Made by a program: the position numbers and the translations under genes. From Pantoea deleyi (GTDB taxonomy: Bacteria; Pseudomonadota; Gammaproteobacteria; Enterobacterales; Enterobacteriaceae): 64,000 nt of DNA. Numbering within the stretch: position 1 is the first letter of the stretch; the number at the start of each line of letters is the position of its first letter. Positions 49,388-60,722 of this stretch are shown here, in pieces. The stretch spans positions 992,001 to 1,056,000 of the forward strand of contig NZ_CP071405.1 in the NCBI RefSeq assembly GCF_022647325.1, given 5' to 3'. Below the pieces are notes generated by a model. That model saw only the letters and a list, made by a program, of their open reading frames with translations, was not told the DNA's origin and searched no databases.

Positions 49388-52300
49388 ATGGAAATTCTGC
49401 GTGGTTCGCCCGCCCTGTCGGCATTTCGTGTAAACAAACTGCTGACCCGCTTTCAGGACGCTCATCTGCCGGTGAGTGATATTTACGCTGAGTACATCCA
49501 TTTCGCTGATGTCAGCACGCCCTTAAGCGCCGACGAACAGAGCCGTCTGCAGCGCCTGCTGAAATATGGTCCCTCTCTGGCTGAACATGCCCCGCAGGGG
49601 CGTCTGCTGCTGGTGACGCCACGTCCCGGTACCATCTCCCCCTGGTCCTCCAAAGCCACCGACATTGCCCATAACTGCGGCCTGCCGCAGGTGCGCCGTC
49701 TGGAGCGCGGTCTGGCCTTTTATGTGCAGGCACCGCAGCTGACAGAAGCGCAGTGGCAGACGCTGGGTACACTGCTTCACGATCGCATGATGGAAACGGT
49801 CTTCAGCGATCTGGCGCAGGCGGAGCAGCTCTTCGCGCACCATACGCCGCAGCCGGTGAAAAGTGTGGATCTGCTGGGCGAGGGCCGTGAGGCGCTGGTT
49901 CAGGCAAACACCGCGCTGGGTCTGGCGCTGGCCGACGATGAAATCGACTACCTGGTGGCGGCGTTTACTGCCCTGGGCCGCAATCCAAACGACATCGAAC
50001 TCTATATGTTTGCTCAGGCGAACTCGGAGCACTGTCGTCACAAGATCTTCAACGCCGACTGGGTGATCGACGGCGAGAAGCAGCCGAAGTCGCTGTTTAA
50101 GATGATCAAGAATACGATGGAGCAGACGCCGGACTACGTGCTCTCGGCTTATAAAGATAACGCCGCCGTCATGGAAGGCTCCGAAGTGGGCCGCTTCTTT
50201 GCGGACGCCGGCGAAGATCAGTATCGCTGGCATCAGGAAGCGGCGCATATCCTGATGAAGGTCGAAACGCACAACCACCCAACGGCGATCTCACCGTGGC
50301 CGGGTGCGGCGACCGGTTCCGGGGGGGAAATCCGTGATGAGGGGGCCACCGGACGCGGCTCCAAGCCAAAAGCGGGCCTGGTCGGCTTCTCGGTCTCTGA
50401 CCTGCGTATCCCGGGCTTCGAACAGCCGTGGGAAGAGGACTTCGGCAAACCGGCCCGCATCGTCAGCGCGCTGGAGATCATGACCGAAGGCCCTCTGGGT
50501 GGCGCGGCGTTTAACAACGAATTTGGTCGTCCTGCCCTGAACGGTTACTTCCGTACCTATGAAGAGCAGGTGACCAGCCACAACGGCACCGAACTGCGCG
50601 GCTATCACAAGCCGATCATGCTGGCGGGCGGCATCGGTAACATCCGTGCCGACCACGTCCAGAAAGGGGAGATCGTCGTCGGCGCGAAGCTGGTGGTACT
50701 GGGCGGTCCGGCCATGAATATCGGCCTGGGCGGCGGCGCGGCGTCATCAATGGCCTCGGGTCAGTCGGATGCCGATCTCGACTTCGCCTCGGTGCAGCGT
50801 GACAACCCGGAGATGGAACGCCGCTGTCAGGAAGTGATCGACCGCTGCTGGCAGCTGGGTGACAAAAACCCGATTCTGTTTATCCACGACGTGGGTGCAG
50901 GCGGTCTCTCCAACGCCATGCCGGAGCTGGTCAGCGACGGCGGTCGTGGCGGCCGCTTCAACCTGCGCGACATCCTGAGCGATGAGCCAGGCATGAGCCC
51001 GCTGGAAGTCTGGTGCAACGAATCGCAGGAACGTTATGTGATGGCCGTGGCCCCTGAGCAGCTGGCGCAGTTTGAGGCGATCTGCCAGCGCGAGCGCGCA
51101 CCGTTTGCGGTCATCGGTGAAGCAACCGAAGAGCTGCACCTGAGCCTGGAAGACAGCCATTTCGGCAATAAGCCGATCGATATGCCGCTCGATGTCCTGC
51201 TGGGCAAAACGCCGAAGATGACGCGCGATGTGGTCACTCAGCAGGCTCAGGGCGTGGCCCTGCAGCGCGACGGGATCACGCTGGTCGACGCGGTGAACCG
51301 CGTCCTGCATCTGCCCGCTGTGGCAGAGAAAACCTTCCTGATCACCATCGGTGACCGCAGCGTGACCGGCATGGTGGCGCGCGACCAGATGGTCGGTCCG
51401 TGGCAGATCCCGGTGGCCAACTGCGCGGTCACCACCGCCAGCCTCGACAGCTACCACGGCGAAGCCTTTGCGCTGGGCGAACGTTCGCCGGTGGCGCTGC
51501 TGGACTTTGCGGCATCGGGACGTCTGGCGGTCGGTGAAGCCCTGACCAACCTGGCGGCTACGCAGATTGGTTCACTGAAGCGCGTGAAGCTCTCGGCCAA
51601 CTGGATGTCCGCAGCCGGTCATCCGGGGGAAGATGCCGGGTTATATGCAGCGGTGAAAGCGGTCGGCGAAGAGCTTTGCCCGGCGCTGGGGATCACCATC
51701 CCGGTCGGCAAAGATTCAATGTCGATGAAAACCCGCTGGCAGGAAGGCACCGAGCAGCGTGAGATGACCTCACCGCTGTCGCTGGTCATCACCGCCTTTG
51801 CGCGTGTCGAAGATGTCCGCCGCACGGTTACGCCACAGCTGCAGGCCGATCAGGATAACCTGCTGCTGCTGATCGATCTCGGCAACGGCGCGAACACGCT
51901 GGGCGCAACCGCGCTGTCGCAGGTCTATCGTCAGCTCGGCGACAAACCGGCCGACGTGCGCGATGCCACGCAGCTGGCCGGTTTCTTCAATGCGATTCAG
52001 GCGCTGGTTGCGGAGCAGAAACTGCTGGCCTATCACGACCGTTCCGACGGTGGTCTGCTGGTGACGCTGGCGGAGATGGCCTTTGCGGGTCACTGCGGCG
52101 TCGACGTGGATATCGCTTCGCTGGGCAGCGATGCCCTGGCCGCGCTGTTCACCGAAGAGCTGGGCGCGGTGATCCAGATCAACGCCGCCGATCGCGCAGT
52201 GGTTGAGCAGATCCTGGCGGATCACGGTCTGGCGGCCTGCACTCATCTGCTGGGCAGCGCACAGCCGGGCGATCGCTTCGTGATCCGTGCCGGAGAGAGC

Positions 52301-53275
52301 GCGGTGTACAGCGAAAGCCGGACCACGCTGCGCACCTGGTGGGCCGAAACCACCTGGCAGATGCAGCGCCTGCGCGACAACCCGGCGTGTGCCGATCAGG
52401 AGCACGAAGCGAAGAAAAACGACAGCGATCCTGGCCTGAACGTTCATCTGACCTTTAATCCGCAGGAAGATGTGGCGGCGCCGATGATCGCCACGGGCGC
52501 ACGGCCAAAAGTGGCGGTGCTGCGTGAGCAGGGCGTTAACTCACATGTGGAGATGGCGGCCGCCTTTGATCGGGCCGGTTTCACCGCGATTGACGTGCAC
52601 ATGAGCGATCTGCTGGCCGGACGCCGCGATCTGGATGGCTTCCAGGCGCTGGTTGCCTGCGGCGGCTTCTCTTACGGCGACGTGCTGGGTGCCGGTGAAG
52701 GCTGGGCGAAATCGATTCTGTTTAACCCGCGCGTGCGTGATACCTTCGAAACCTTCTTCCACCGTCCGCAGACGCTGGCGCTGGGCGTCTGTAACGGCTG
52801 CCAGATGATGTCGAATCTGCGTGAGCTGATCCCGGGCAGCGACCTCTGGCCGCGCTTCGTTCGCAACCAGTCAGAGCGCTTTGAAGCGCGCTTCAGCCTG
52901 GTCGAAGTGGCCGCCAGTCCGTCGCTGCTGCTGGATGGCATGGCCGGTTCACACATGCCGATTGCCGTTTCGCACGGCGAAGGCTTTGTAGAGGTTCGTG
53001 ACGCTGCGCATCTGGCGGCGCTGGAGTCGAAAGGCCTGGTAGCCCTGCGCTTCGTCGATAACTTCGGCAAGGTGACTGAAACCTATCCGGCCAACCCGAA
53101 TGGCTCACCGAACGGCATCACCGCCGTGACCAACGAAAGTGGTCGCGTCACCATCATGATGCCGCATCCGGAGCGCGTGTTCCGTACCGTCAGCAACTCC
53201 TGGCATCCGGCAGAGTGGGGCGAGGATGGTCCGTGGATGCGCATCTTCCGCAATGCGCGCAGGCAGCTGGGGTAA
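49388..53275 (+). CDS. purL: Phosphoribosylformylglycinamidine synthase
   Basis: 1295 aa, exactly the E. coli length. Fourth step of purine synthesis, FGAR plus glutamine to FGAM. N-terminal linker domain, FGAM synthase domains with [23 protein letters not shown] and [17 protein letters not shown], second half with [20 protein letters not shown], and the C-terminal class I glutaminase with catalytic Cys in LGVCNGCQM and the His-Glu pair in [12 protein letters not shown] 49388 ([13 protein letters not shown]) is the conserved start. A PurR box precedes it and a strong terminator follows. Confidence 0.98.
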   Translation: MEILRGSPALSAFRVNKLLTRFQDAHLPVSDIYAEYIHFADVSTPLSADEQSRLQRLLKYGPSLAEHAPQGRLLLVTPRPGTISPWSSKATDIAHNCGLPQVRRLERGLAFYVQAPQLTEAQWQTLGTLLHDRMMETVFSDLAQAEQLFAHHTPQPVKSVDLLGEGREALVQANTALGLALADDEIDYLVAAFTALGRNPNDIELYMFAQANSEHCRHKIFNADWVIDGEKQPKSLFKMIKNTMEQTPDYVLSAYKDNAAVMEGSEVGRFFADAGEDQYRWHQEAAHILMKVETHNHPTAISPWPGAATGSGGEIRDEGATGRGSKPKAGLVGFSVSDLRIPGFEQPWEEDFGKPARIVSALEIMTEGPLGGAAFNNEFGRPALNGYFRTYEEQVTSHNGTELRGYHKPIMLAGGIGNIRADHVQKGEIVVGAKLVVLGGPAMNIGLGGGAASSMASGQSDADLDFASVQRDNPEMERRCQEVIDRCWQLGDKNPILFIHDVGAGGLSNAMPELVSDGGRGGRFNLRDILSDEPGMSPLEVWCNESQERYVMAVAPEQLAQFEAICQRERAPFAVIGEATEELHLSLEDSHFGNKPIDMPLDVLLGKTPKMTRDVVTQQAQGVALQRDGITLVDAVNRVLHLPAVAEKTFLITIGDRSVTGMVARDQMVGPWQIPVANCAVTTASLDSYHGEAFALGERSPVALLDFAASGRLAVGEALTNLAATQIGSLKRVKLSANWMSAAGHPGEDAGLYAAVKAVGEELCPALGITIPVGKDSMSMKTRWQEGTEQREMTSPLSLVITAFARVEDVRRTVTPQLQADQDNLLLLIDLGNGANTLGATALSQVYRQLGDKPADVRDATQLAGFFNAIQALVAEQKLLAYHDRSDGGLLVTLAEMAFAGHCGVDVDIASLGSDALAALFTEELGAVIQINAADRAVVEQILADHGLAACTHLLGSAQPGDRFVIRAGESAVYSESRTTLRTWWAETTWQMQRLRDNPACADQEHEAKKNDSDPGLNVHLTFNPQEDVAAPMIATGARPKVAVLREQGVNSHVEMAAAFDRAGFTAIDVHMSDLLAGRRDLDGFQALVACGGFSYGDVLGAGEGWAKSILFNPRVRDTFETFFHRPQTLALGVCNGCQMMSNLRELIPGSDLWPRFVRNQSERFEARFSLVEVAASPSLLLDGMAGSHMPIAVSHGEGFVEVRDAAHLAALESKGLVALRFVDNFGKVTETYPANPNGSPNGITAVTNESGRVTIMMPHPERVFRTVSNSWHPAEWGEDGPWMRIFRNARRQLG

Positions 53276-53287
53276 TCTCACCCGCTG

Positions 53288-53323
53288 AAAAAAACAGGAG
53301 GCCGCAGTGCCTCCTGTTTTTTT
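53288..53323 (+). terminator. Terminator of purL
   Basis: AAAAAACAGGAGGC, CGCAGT loop, GCCTCCTGTTTTTTT immediately after the purL stop. Confidence 0.9.
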
Positions 53324-53528
53324 GTGATGCTGTTGGCAAATGGCGACAGCAGGCCAGGGTCACTGTCGCTGTATGGCGACATCTATCCCCTTGATTTTCA
53401 ATGCCGGTGCCAGGCGTGCCAGTTTATGTCGCCTGACGGAGACAGATCGGACGACTGCCATGAGAATTTTCGCAATGCCCGCAGGGCAGGCTGATTCAAT
53501 CTGCTGAAAAATATAATGATTTATTTTC
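53324..53528. other. purL-glmY intergenic segment
   Basis: No gene seen. In E. coli the corresponding stretch carries GlrR and IHF sites for glmY; TGTCGC motifs at 53364, 53375 and 53428 (consensus core of GlrR sites TGTC-N10-GACA-like, inferred) may serve here. Confidence 0.4.
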
Positions 53529-53549
53529 TGGCACGGAACTTGCTATAAT
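53529..53549 (+). promoter_or_regulatory. Overlapping sigma-54 and sigma-70 promoters of glmY
   Basis: TGGCAC-GGAAC-TTGCT (53529-53544) is a textbook -24/-12 sigma-54 promoter, and TATAAT (53544-53549) directly overlaps it as a sigma-70 -10 box. The same double promoter is known for E. coli glmY. Confidence 0.85.
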
Positions 53550-53555
53550 TCTGTC

Positions 53556-53766
53556 ACTGCTCATTCACCTGTTTATGATTGCCCCGCCTGGCGGAAAAGA
53601 GCTCATAAAGCCCGAATGACGCACCAAACGGAGCCTGCCGTCCACCTGACCGATAATCGCTTGCGTTATCAACCACCGGACGTCACGTTGAGTAAGGCTC
53701 CACCCATTTTTACGCGATGCCTCACGCGTCGCGCCAGCGGCAGGCCATTGAGCCTGCCGTTTTCTT
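53556..53766 (+). ncRNA. glmY: Small RNA GlmY
   Basis: Placed between purL and glrK as in E. coli. The 5' part (ACTGCTCATTCACC...TTATG) resembles the start of E. coli GlmY, and the RNA ends in a clear terminator, CGGCAGGC/GCCTGCCG (53738-53759) followed by TTTTCTTTT. Length near 210 nt compares with about 184 in E. coli. GlmY sequesters the adaptor RapZ and so protects GlmZ, raising glucosamine-6-phosphate synthase (GlmS). Its sigma-54 promoter should be activated by GlrR encoded downstream. The open frame at 53616-53801 is not a protein gene. Confidence 0.8.
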
Positions 53767-53835
53767 TTCTTCCCCTTTCTTCCGCCGACAGAGTCCGCTA
53801 GCATCCAGACAGCAAATTTCTGAGGAAACGGCTGC

Positions 53836-55263
53836 GTGAAAAAATGGCGTTTATTTCCCCGTTCGCTGCGTCAGCTGGTGCTGATGGCGTTTGTGCTCGT
53901 GCTGCTGCCCTTGCTGGTGCTGGCCTGGCAGGCGTGGGAGAGTCTCTCGGCGTTAAGCGAACAGGCTGCGGACACTAACCGCAACACCTTCACTGACGTG
54001 CGCAGAAGTGAGGCGATGGCACGAACGGCTGTTGAGCTGGAGCGCAGCTACCGCCAGTATTGCGTGCTGGATGACGCCTCGCTGGCGCGTCTCTATCAGA
54101 CTCAGCACACCCGCTACAGTCAAATGCTGAACTCGCACAGCGCCAGCCTGCCCGAACTGCCGGTGTTCCGGATTCTGCAGGCGACCCTGCCGCTGCTGAC
54201 ACCGCTGCAATGTGATAACGGTAACCCGGTGCCGCGGGCCGCAGAGGCGCTGGACCGCTTCTCCGCCACCAACGCGCAGATGGTGCAGGATACGCGCGAG
54301 GTGGTCTTTTCGCGCGGCCTGCAACTACAGCGCGAAATCGCCGATCGCGGCCAGTTCTTCGGCTGGCAGGCGCTGATCCTGTTTATCATCAGTCTGGCGC
54401 TGATGCTGCTGTTTACCGGCATGATCATCGGCCCGGTTAAGCGCATCGAACGGATGATTAACCGGCTGGGAGAGGGACGGGAGCTAGGCAACAGCGTGAA
54501 ATTCCGCGGCCCGCGTGAGCTGCGCTCGCTGGGGCAGCGCATCGTCTGGCTGAGCGAACGACTGCAGTGGCTGGAGTCGCAGCGTCACGAGTTTCTGCGC
54601 CATCTCTCTCACGAGCTGAAAACGCCGCTGGCCAGCCTGCGTGAAGGCACCGAGCTGCTGGCGGATGAAGTCGCCGGCGCGCTGAACGCCGACCAGAAAG
54701 AGGTGGTGACCATCCTCGACGGCAGCAGCCGCCACCTGCAGCGCCTGATCGAGCAGCTGCTGGATTACAACCGCAAGCTGGCGGATGGCCCGATTCAGCT
54801 GGAACCCGTCAGCGTGACGGAGATCGTGGAGAGCGTGGTAAACGCCCACGCGCTCTCAGCGCGTGCCAAACTGATGCAGACGGTGGTCGATCTCCGGGTC
54901 GCCCACTGCCTTGCCGAACCGACGTTACTGATGCGGGTCATCGATAACCTCTATTCGAACGCCGTGAACTACGGCAGCGAATCCGGTACCATCTGGCTGC
55001 GCAGTCAGCAGCAGGGCGATCGGATATGGATTGAGGTCGCAAACAGCGGAGCGCCGATTCCGCCGGAAGAGCAGGCGATGATTTTCGAGCCCTTCTTCCA
55101 GGGCAGCCAGCAGCGCAAAGGGCCGGTCAAAGGCAGCGGGCTGGGACTGAGTATTGCCAAAGATTGCCTGCGCCGGATGCACGGCGACCTGACGCTGGTC
55201 CCCTGCGAGCAGGCTGACGTCTGTTTTCGAATTGAACTGAACACCACAGCCGGGAATGTCTGA
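53836..55263 (+). CDS. glrK: Two-component sensor kinase GlrK (QseE)
   Basis: 475 aa. Inner-membrane histidine kinase: N-terminal span LVLMAFVLVLLPLLVLAWQA, periplasmic sensor region, second span ALILFIISLALMLLFTGMII near residue 180, HAMP, phospho-acceptor HisKA (FLRHLSHELKTPLASLREG, His near 259), and HATPase_c (VIDNLYSNAVNYG; GSGLGLSIAKDCLRR). Phosphorylates GlrR. First of the glrK-qseG-glrR operon, directly behind glmY. Confidence 0.94.
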   Translation: MKKWRLFPRSLRQLVLMAFVLVLLPLLVLAWQAWESLSALSEQAADTNRNTFTDVRRSEAMARTAVELERSYRQYCVLDDASLARLYQTQHTRYSQMLNSHSASLPELPVFRILQATLPLLTPLQCDNGNPVPRAAEALDRFSATNAQMVQDTREVVFSRGLQLQREIADRGQFFGWQALILFIISLALMLLFTGMIIGPVKRIERMINRLGEGRELGNSVKFRGPRELRSLGQRIVWLSERLQWLESQRHEFLRHLSHELKTPLASLREGTELLADEVAGALNADQKEVVTILDGSSRHLQRLIEQLLDYNRKLADGPIQLEPVSVTEIVESVVNAHALSARAKLMQTVVDLRVAHCLAEPTLLMRVIDNLYSNAVNYGSESGTIWLRSQQQGDRIWIEVANSGAPIPPEEQAMIFEPFFQGSQQRKGPVKGSGLGLSIAKDCLRRMHGDLTLVPCEQADVCFRIELNTTAGNV

Positions 55264-55266
55264 CCG

Positions 55267-55926
55267 ATGAAATATTTACCCGCTTTGCTGCTGAGCACGC
55301 TGCTGCTCTGCGGCTGTACGACCTCCCCGGCCACCTCCTCTCTGCCGTCAGGCCATCAGGTGGCGGAACCCGAGGTCAGAGTCGCTGATTATCTGGCGAT
55401 CCGCTGCAGCGACCTGTGGCCGGTGGAGAAGGGCGAGGCGCTGGACAATCCCCTCTACTGGATGCGGGCGATCGACTGCGCGGAGCATCTTTCGCCCGCG
55501 GAAGCCCGGGCAGAAGCCCACCGCTGGCCGGCAGAGAACTGGTCGCGCGCCTTTAAGCAGGGCGTGCTGATGTCCAACGGCAACGTGACGCCCGTCGAGC
55601 GCCGTCGCTATGTGGAAACCCTGGATCGCTATAGCAGCGACTTCCCCTCCTCTTTGCGCCCGCTGATTCAGCTCTGGCGCAGCAACCAGACGGCGCAGCT
55701 CGACCTCAGCGAGGCGCGCACCCGCTATGCGCATCTTCAGCAGAGCAGCGATGCCCAGCTGGAGGCGACGCGCCAGCAGATGGTGAAACAGCAACAGCAA
55801 CTCAGCGACACACAGCATAAGCTGGAGCGGCTGACTGACATTGAGCGTCAGCTCTCTTCACGCAAAGCGCCGGATGTCTCTGACAACGGTCACGGCACGG
55901 CACTGCCGCAGGATGAGGAACAGTAA
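55267..55926 (+). CDS. qseG: Outer-membrane lipoprotein QseG
   Basis: 219 aa. Lipobox LLCGCTT in the signal peptide, then a mature region with CSDLWPV and DCAEHLSPAEARAEA, and a C-terminal coiled coil rich in Gln (EATRQQMVKQQQQLSDTQHK). In E. coli QseG interacts with the sensor kinase QseE/GlrK and stimulates its activity. Starts 3 bp after the glrK stop; its stop overlaps the glrR start by one base. Confidence 0.9.
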   Translation: MKYLPALLLSTLLLCGCTTSPATSSLPSGHQVAEPEVRVADYLAIRCSDLWPVEKGEALDNPLYWMRAIDCAEHLSPAEARAEAHRWPAENWSRAFKQGVLMSNGNVTPVERRRYVETLDRYSSDFPSSLRPLIQLWRSNQTAQLDLSEARTRYAHLQQSSDAQLEATRQQMVKQQQQLSDTQHKLERLTDIERQLSSRKAPDVSDNGHGTALPQDEEQ

Positions 55927-57260
55927 TGGTCAGACAGGCGGCAAAACTGCTGCTGGTGGATGACGATCCCAGCCTGCTCAAGCTGCTGGGAATGCGTCTG
56001 CGCAGCGAAGGTTATCAGGTCACCACGGCGGCCAGCGGGCCCGAAGCGTTACGTCTGCTGCAGAAAGAGAAAATCGAACTGGTGATCAGCGATCTGCGGA
56101 TGGATGAAATGGATGGTCTGGCGCTGTTTGGCGAGATCCAGAAACGCCATACCGGTCTGCCGGTGATTATCCTGACCGCGCACGGCTCCATTCCGGACGC
56201 TGTTTCTGCTACCCAGCAGGGCGTCTTCAGCTTCCTGACCAAACCGGTGGATCGGGATGCGCTCTACAAAGCGATCGATGAGGCGCTGGCACAGCAGGCG
56301 CCGGTCAGCGACGACCGCTGGCGCGAGGCGATCGTCACCCGCAGCCCGCTGATGCTGCGGCTGCTGGAGCAGGCGCATATGGTGGCGCAGTCAGACGTCA
56401 GCGTGCTGATCAACGGCCAGAGCGGCACCGGTAAAGAGATGCTGGCACAGGCGATCCACGCCGCCAGCCCGCGCAACGGTAAACCCTTTGTGGCGATCAA
56501 CTGCGGCGCGCTGCCGGAGCAGCTGCTGGAGTCCGAGCTGTTCGGACATGCGAAAGGGGCCTTTACCGGGGCGGTCAGCGCCCGTGACGGCCTGTTTAAA
56601 ACCGCAGGCGGCGGCACGCTGTTTCTGGATGAGATCGGCGACATGCCCCAGCCGCTGCAGGTGAAGCTTCTGCGGGTGTTGCAGGAGCGCAAGGTGAGGC
56701 CGCTGGGCAGCGACCACGACATCGACATCGATGTGCGCATTATCTCCGCGACGCACCGCGATCTGCCCAGGGCGATGGAGAAAAAAGAGTTCCGCGAAGA
56801 TCTCTTCTACCGCCTCAACGTGGTGAACCTGAAAATCCCGGCGCTGCATCAGCGAACGGAAGATATCCCGCTGCTGGCGAATCATCTGCTGCGCCAGGCC
56901 GCGGAGCGCCATAAACCGCAGGTGCGCAGCTTTTCGGTCGACGCGATGAAGCGCCTGATGGCCGCCAGCTGGCCGGGCAACGTTCGCCAGCTGGTAAACG
57001 TGATTGAGCAGTGCGTTGCGCTCAGCTCATCGCCGGTGATCAGCGATGCGCTGGTGGAGCAGGCGTTAAGTGGCGAAAACAGCGCCTTGCCGACCTTCGC
57101 GGAGGCCCGCAATCAGTTCGAGCTGAACTATCTGCGAAAACTGCTGCAGATGACCAAAGGCAATGTCACCAACGCCGCACGCCTGGCCGGACGCAATCGC
57201 ACCGAGTTCTATAAGCTGCTGTCCCGCCATGAACTGGATGCCAGTGATTTCAAAGAGTAG
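55926..57260 (+). CDS. glrR: Sigma-54-dependent response regulator GlrR (QseF)
   Basis: 444 aa, E. coli length. Receiver domain (LLLVDDDPSLLKLL; phospho-acceptor Asp in VISDLRMDEMDGL near residue 56; LTKPVD), AAA+ domain with Walker A GQSGTGKE, sigma-54-contact loop GAFTGA, LFLDEIGDMP and FREDLFYRLNVV, and a Fis-type HTH (GNVTNAARLAGRNRTEFYKL). Activates the glmY sigma-54 promoter seen upstream in this window. Confidence 0.95.
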   Translation: MVRQAAKLLLVDDDPSLLKLLGMRLRSEGYQVTTAASGPEALRLLQKEKIELVISDLRMDEMDGLALFGEIQKRHTGLPVIILTAHGSIPDAVSATQQGVFSFLTKPVDRDALYKAIDEALAQQAPVSDDRWREAIVTRSPLMLRLLEQAHMVAQSDVSVLINGQSGTGKEMLAQAIHAASPRNGKPFVAINCGALPEQLLESELFGHAKGAFTGAVSARDGLFKTAGGGTLFLDEIGDMPQPLQVKLLRVLQERKVRPLGSDHDIDIDVRIISATHRDLPRAMEKKEFREDLFYRLNVVNLKIPALHQRTEDIPLLANHLLRQAAERHKPQVRSFSVDAMKRLMAASWPGNVRQLVNVIEQCVALSSSPVISDALVEQALSGENSALPTFAEARNQFELNYLRKLLQMTKGNVTNAARLAGRNRTEFYKLLSRHELDASDFKE

Positions 57261-57319
57261 CCTGGCCAAACTCCGCACGCGGGCGGGGTGCCCGGATGGG
57301 ATTGCGGTACCCGGCGTAG

Positions 57320-57772
<453 letters not shown>

Positions 57773-57790
57773 TTTCCTCTTCGGCAGAAC

Positions 57791-57820
57791 AAAAAAAGCC
57801 CGCGCTGCGGGCTTTTTTTA
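57791..57820. terminator. Bidirectional terminator between glnB and hmp
   Basis: AAAAAAAGCCCGC-GCT-GCGGGCTTTTTTT, symmetrical, between convergent genes. Confidence 0.92.
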
Positions 57821-57828
57821 TGGGGTCA

Positions 57829-59013
57829 TCACATCCCTTTGTGCGGGCCAAAGAGTTCGTAGTGGATACGCGGCGCGGCGACACCGGCATCACGCAGCTG
57901 CGCCACCACATGCTGCATAAAGGGCAGCGGGCCACAGAGGTAAAAGTGCGTTTCGGGTGAGGCGAGCCGCCCGGAGAGCTGGCTGATATCCATCACGCCC
58001 TGCGCATCATAGCGACCGGCATCCTCCGCCGTGGGATGGCGATACCAGACCCGGCTGACGAAATCGCTGAGCGGGGCGCCCGTGTCGCGCACTTCTTCTG
58101 CAAAGGCGTGCTGTTTGCCATTCTCCGCCGCGTGCAGCCAGCTGACAGACGCCGCATGGTGAGCGGCCGCCAGCGCATGCAGCATCGCCAGCATCGGCGT
58201 CTGCCCGACGCCCGCAGAGATCAGCGCCACCGGGGTGAGCGGCTCGATATCCAGGAAGAAGTCGCCGTGCGGCGCGGCCAGCTGCAGCACATCGCCCACC
58301 CTGCCGTGCTCATGCAGCCAGCCGGAGACCGTACCCTGCGGCTCGCGTTTTACCGCGATACGATAATCCTGGCCGTTGCTGAGGTGCGTCAGTGAATACT
58401 GACGAATCTGGTGATGATCGAAGCTGGCGGGCTGCAGATGCACCGTCAGATACTGGCCCGGTTTAAAGGCGGCAACCGGGCCGCCACCGACCGGCGCAAA
58501 GGTAAAACTCTTGATCGCTTCGCTCTGCGGCTCGATGGCGCTGATGCGAAAGGCGCGGGTGCCGCGCCAGCCGCCAGGCTGCTGTTCCGTCGCCTGATAG
58601 ATCTCCGCTTCCCGCCTGATAAACAGATCCGCCAGCACGCCATAGGCCCGTCCCCATGCCGCCAGCACCTCATCGCCCGGATTCAGCAGCGCCTCAATGG
58701 TCGCCAGCAGGTTCTCGCCAACGATGGCGTACTGCTCAGGCTGAATATTCAGGCTGGTGTGCTTCTGGGCGATCTTCTCCACCGCAGGCCGCAGCACGGC
58801 CAGACTCTCCAGATTGGCGCCGTAGGCGCAGATCGCATTGAACAGCGCTTCACGCTGATCGCCGTTACGCTGGTTGTTCATGTTAAAGACATTTTTGAGT
58901 TCCGGATGGCGCGACAGCATGCGGTCATAAAAGTGTGCCGTCAGCGCCGGGCCGCAGGCGGCAATGGCTGGCAGGGTCGATTTAACGGTGGCGATAGTCT
59001 GTGCATCAAGCAT
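57829..59013 (-). CDS. hmp: Flavohemoprotein, NO dioxygenase
   Basis: 394 aa (E. coli 396). Globin domain [20 protein letters not shown]... with [13 protein letters not shown] (distal region) and proximal heme His in [17 protein letters not shown] near residue 85; FAD domain RQYSLTH; NAD domain [15 protein letters not shown] and [13 protein letters not shown]. Converts NO plus O2 to nitrate using NAD(P)H. ATG 59011-59013 is conserved; the longer frame to 59115 is not. An NsrR site overlaps the promoter. Confidence 0.97.
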   Translation of the reverse strand: MLDAQTIATVKSTLPAIAACGPALTAHFYDRMLSRHPELKNVFNMNNQRNGDQREALFNAICAYGANLESLAVLRPAVEKIAQKHTSLNIQPEQYAIVGENLLATIEALLNPGDEVLAAWGRAYGVLADLFIRREAEIYQATEQQPGGWRGTRAFRISAIEPQSEAIKSFTFAPVGGGPVAAFKPGQYLTVHLQPASFDHHQIRQYSLTHLSNGQDYRIAVKREPQGTVSGWLHEHGRVGDVLQLAAPHGDFFLDIEPLTPVALISAGVGQTPMLAMLHALAAAHHAASVSWLHAAENGKQHAFAEEVRDTGAPLSDFVSRVWYRHPTAEDAGRYDAQGVMDISQLSGRLASPETHFYLCGPLPFMQHVVAQLRDAGVAAPRIHYELFGPHKGM

Positions 59014-59032
59014 AAAAAGAGCCTCACAGTAA

Positions 59033-59055
59033 AAGATGTATTTTAAATGCATCTT
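59033..59055 (-). promoter_or_regulatory. NsrR operator of hmp
   Basis: AAGATGCATTT-A-AAATACATCTT on the minus strand, an 11-1-11 inverted repeat fitting the NsrR consensus, 20 bp upstream of hmp. Nitric-oxide induction is expected. Confidence 0.85.
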
Positions 59056-59212
59056 ATGGCGGCACGGCCCATCCTGTAAATATGAAGATCGTTTTTCCGG
59101 CCAACAGAGTGGCAACTTTTATGTGCATTTAACTAAAAGGGCGCGCACTGGCTGGCGTTAAACGCCGGGCGGCAGGCGGGGGAAAAGGTGTAAAAAAGCG
59201 GTGCCAGTCGCC

Positions 59213-59228
59213 AGCCAATCGTTTGCGT
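59213..59228 (+). promoter_or_regulatory. PurR operator of glyA
   Basis: AGCCAATCGTTTGCGT, very similar to the PurR site of E. coli glyA, in the 327-bp hmp-glyA divergent region. Confidence 0.7.
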
Positions 59229-59340
59229 AAAAAGAGGCGGTTCACCCTACCTTCACCTGTTAAAACGGTTTACACTGTGGGCCTTCGCCCCTGAAGAGGG
59301 GTAAATACCGTCAGAAAGTTAGCTGAGTCAGGAGATCCGG

Positions 59341-60594
59341 ATGTTAAAGCGTGATATGAACATTGCCGATTACGATGCCGAGTTATGGCAGGCAATGGAG
59401 CAGGAGACAGTGCGTCAGGAAGAGCACATTGAACTGATTGCTTCTGAAAACTACACCAGCCCGCGTGTTATGCAGGCGCAGGGTTCTCAGCTCACCAACA
59501 AATACGCTGAAGGTTATCCGGGCAAACGCTACTACGGCGGTTGTGAATACGTTGATATCGTTGAGCAACTGGCTATCGACCGCGCTAAAGCGCTGTTTGG
59601 TGCCGATTACGCTAACGTGCAGCCACACTCCGGTTCCCAGGCTAACTTCGCGGTTTACACGGCGCTGCTGCAGCCGGGCGATACCATTCTTGGCATGAAC
59701 CTGGCGCACGGTGGACACCTGACCCACGGCTCACCGGTTAACCTGTCAGGCAAACTTTATAACGTCGTGGCTTACGGTATCGATGAAGCCGGTAAGATTG
59801 ACTACGATGAGCTGGCTGAACTGGCGAAAACCCACAAGCCAAAAATGATCGTGGGCGGCTTCTCGGCTTACTCCGGCGTCTGCGACTGGGCGAAAATGCG
59901 CGAGATCGCGGACAGCGTCGGCGCATGGCTGTTCGTCGATATGGCTCACGTTGCCGGTCTGGTGGCCGCTGAGGTCTACCCAAGCCCGATCCCGCATGCG
60001 CATATCGTGACCTCCACCACCCACAAAACCCTGGCGGGTCCGCGCGGCGGCATCATCCTGGCAAAAAACGGCGACGAAGATTTCTACAAGAAACTGAACT
60101 CGGCGGTCTTCCCTGGCGGGCAGGGTGGTCCTCTGATGCACGTTATCGCCGGTAAAGCCGTTGCCTTCAAAGAGGCGATGGAGCCGGAATTCAAAACCTA
60201 CCAGCAGCAGGTGGCAAAAAACGCCAAAGCGATGGTGGAGGTGCTGATCGCGCGCGGCTACGACATCGTTTCGGGCGGCACGCACAACCATCTGTTCCTG
60301 ATCGATCTGGTGAGCAAAAACCTGACCGGTAAAGAGGCGGATGCGGCGCTGGGCCGTGCCAACATCACCGTGAACAAAAACAGCGTGCCAAACGATCCGA
60401 AAAGCCCGTTTGTCACCTCCGGTATCCGTATCGGTACGCCGGCAGTGACCCGTCGCGGCTTTAAAGAAGCCGACGTGCGTGAGCTGGCGGGCTGGATCGC
60501 CGACGTGCTGGACAACATCAATGACGAAGCGACCATTGAGCGCACCAAACAGAAAGTGCTGGATATCTGCAGCCGTCTGCCGGTCTACGCCTGA
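59341..60594 (+). CDS. glyA: Serine hydroxymethyltransferase
   Basis: 417 aa, E. coli length. PLP enzyme interconverting serine plus THF and glycine plus methylene-THF, the main one-carbon source. Visible: [43 protein letters not shown], and the PLP-lysine motif [15 protein letters not shown] (Lys near residue 229). Purine demand links it to the PurR site upstream. Followed by a strong terminator. Confidence 0.98.
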   Translation: MLKRDMNIADYDAELWQAMEQETVRQEEHIELIASENYTSPRVMQAQGSQLTNKYAEGYPGKRYYGGCEYVDIVEQLAIDRAKALFGADYANVQPHSGSQANFAVYTALLQPGDTILGMNLAHGGHLTHGSPVNLSGKLYNVVAYGIDEAGKIDYDELAELAKTHKPKMIVGGFSAYSGVCDWAKMREIADSVGAWLFVDMAHVAGLVAAEVYPSPIPHAHIVTSTTHKTLAGPRGGIILAKNGDEDFYKKLNSAVFPGGQGGPLMHVIAGKAVAFKEAMEPEFKTYQQQVAKNAKAMVEVLIARGYDIVSGGTHNHLFLIDLVSKNLTGKEADAALGRANITVNKNSVPNDPKSPFVTSGIRIGTPAVTRRGFKEADVRELAGWIADVLDNINDEATIERTKQKVLDICSRLPVYA

Positions 60595-60619
60595 TCGATA
60601 ACCCGTTGTGACACCGTAT

Positions 60620-60650
60620 AAAAAGGATGGCATCTGCCATCCTTTTTTAT
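60620..60650 (+). terminator. Terminator of glyA
   Basis: AAAAAGGATGGC-ATCT-GCCATCCTTTTTT shortly after the glyA stop. Confidence 0.92.
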
Positions 60651-60722
60651 TGCCTGTCCCGCGGCGCTCTGCCAGAGTAGCGCCCACTTATGCTGCCATG
60701 CGGCACACCTGCTGGAGGGAAT

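Noticed and set aside
53616..53801. 61-codon protein upstream of glrK
   Set aside because: Lies within the GlmY RNA and runs through its terminator.
59746..60687. 313-codon frame antisense to glyA
   Set aside because: Shadow of a highly expressed, GC-rich gene; such long antisense frames recur over purL, recN, hmp and others here.
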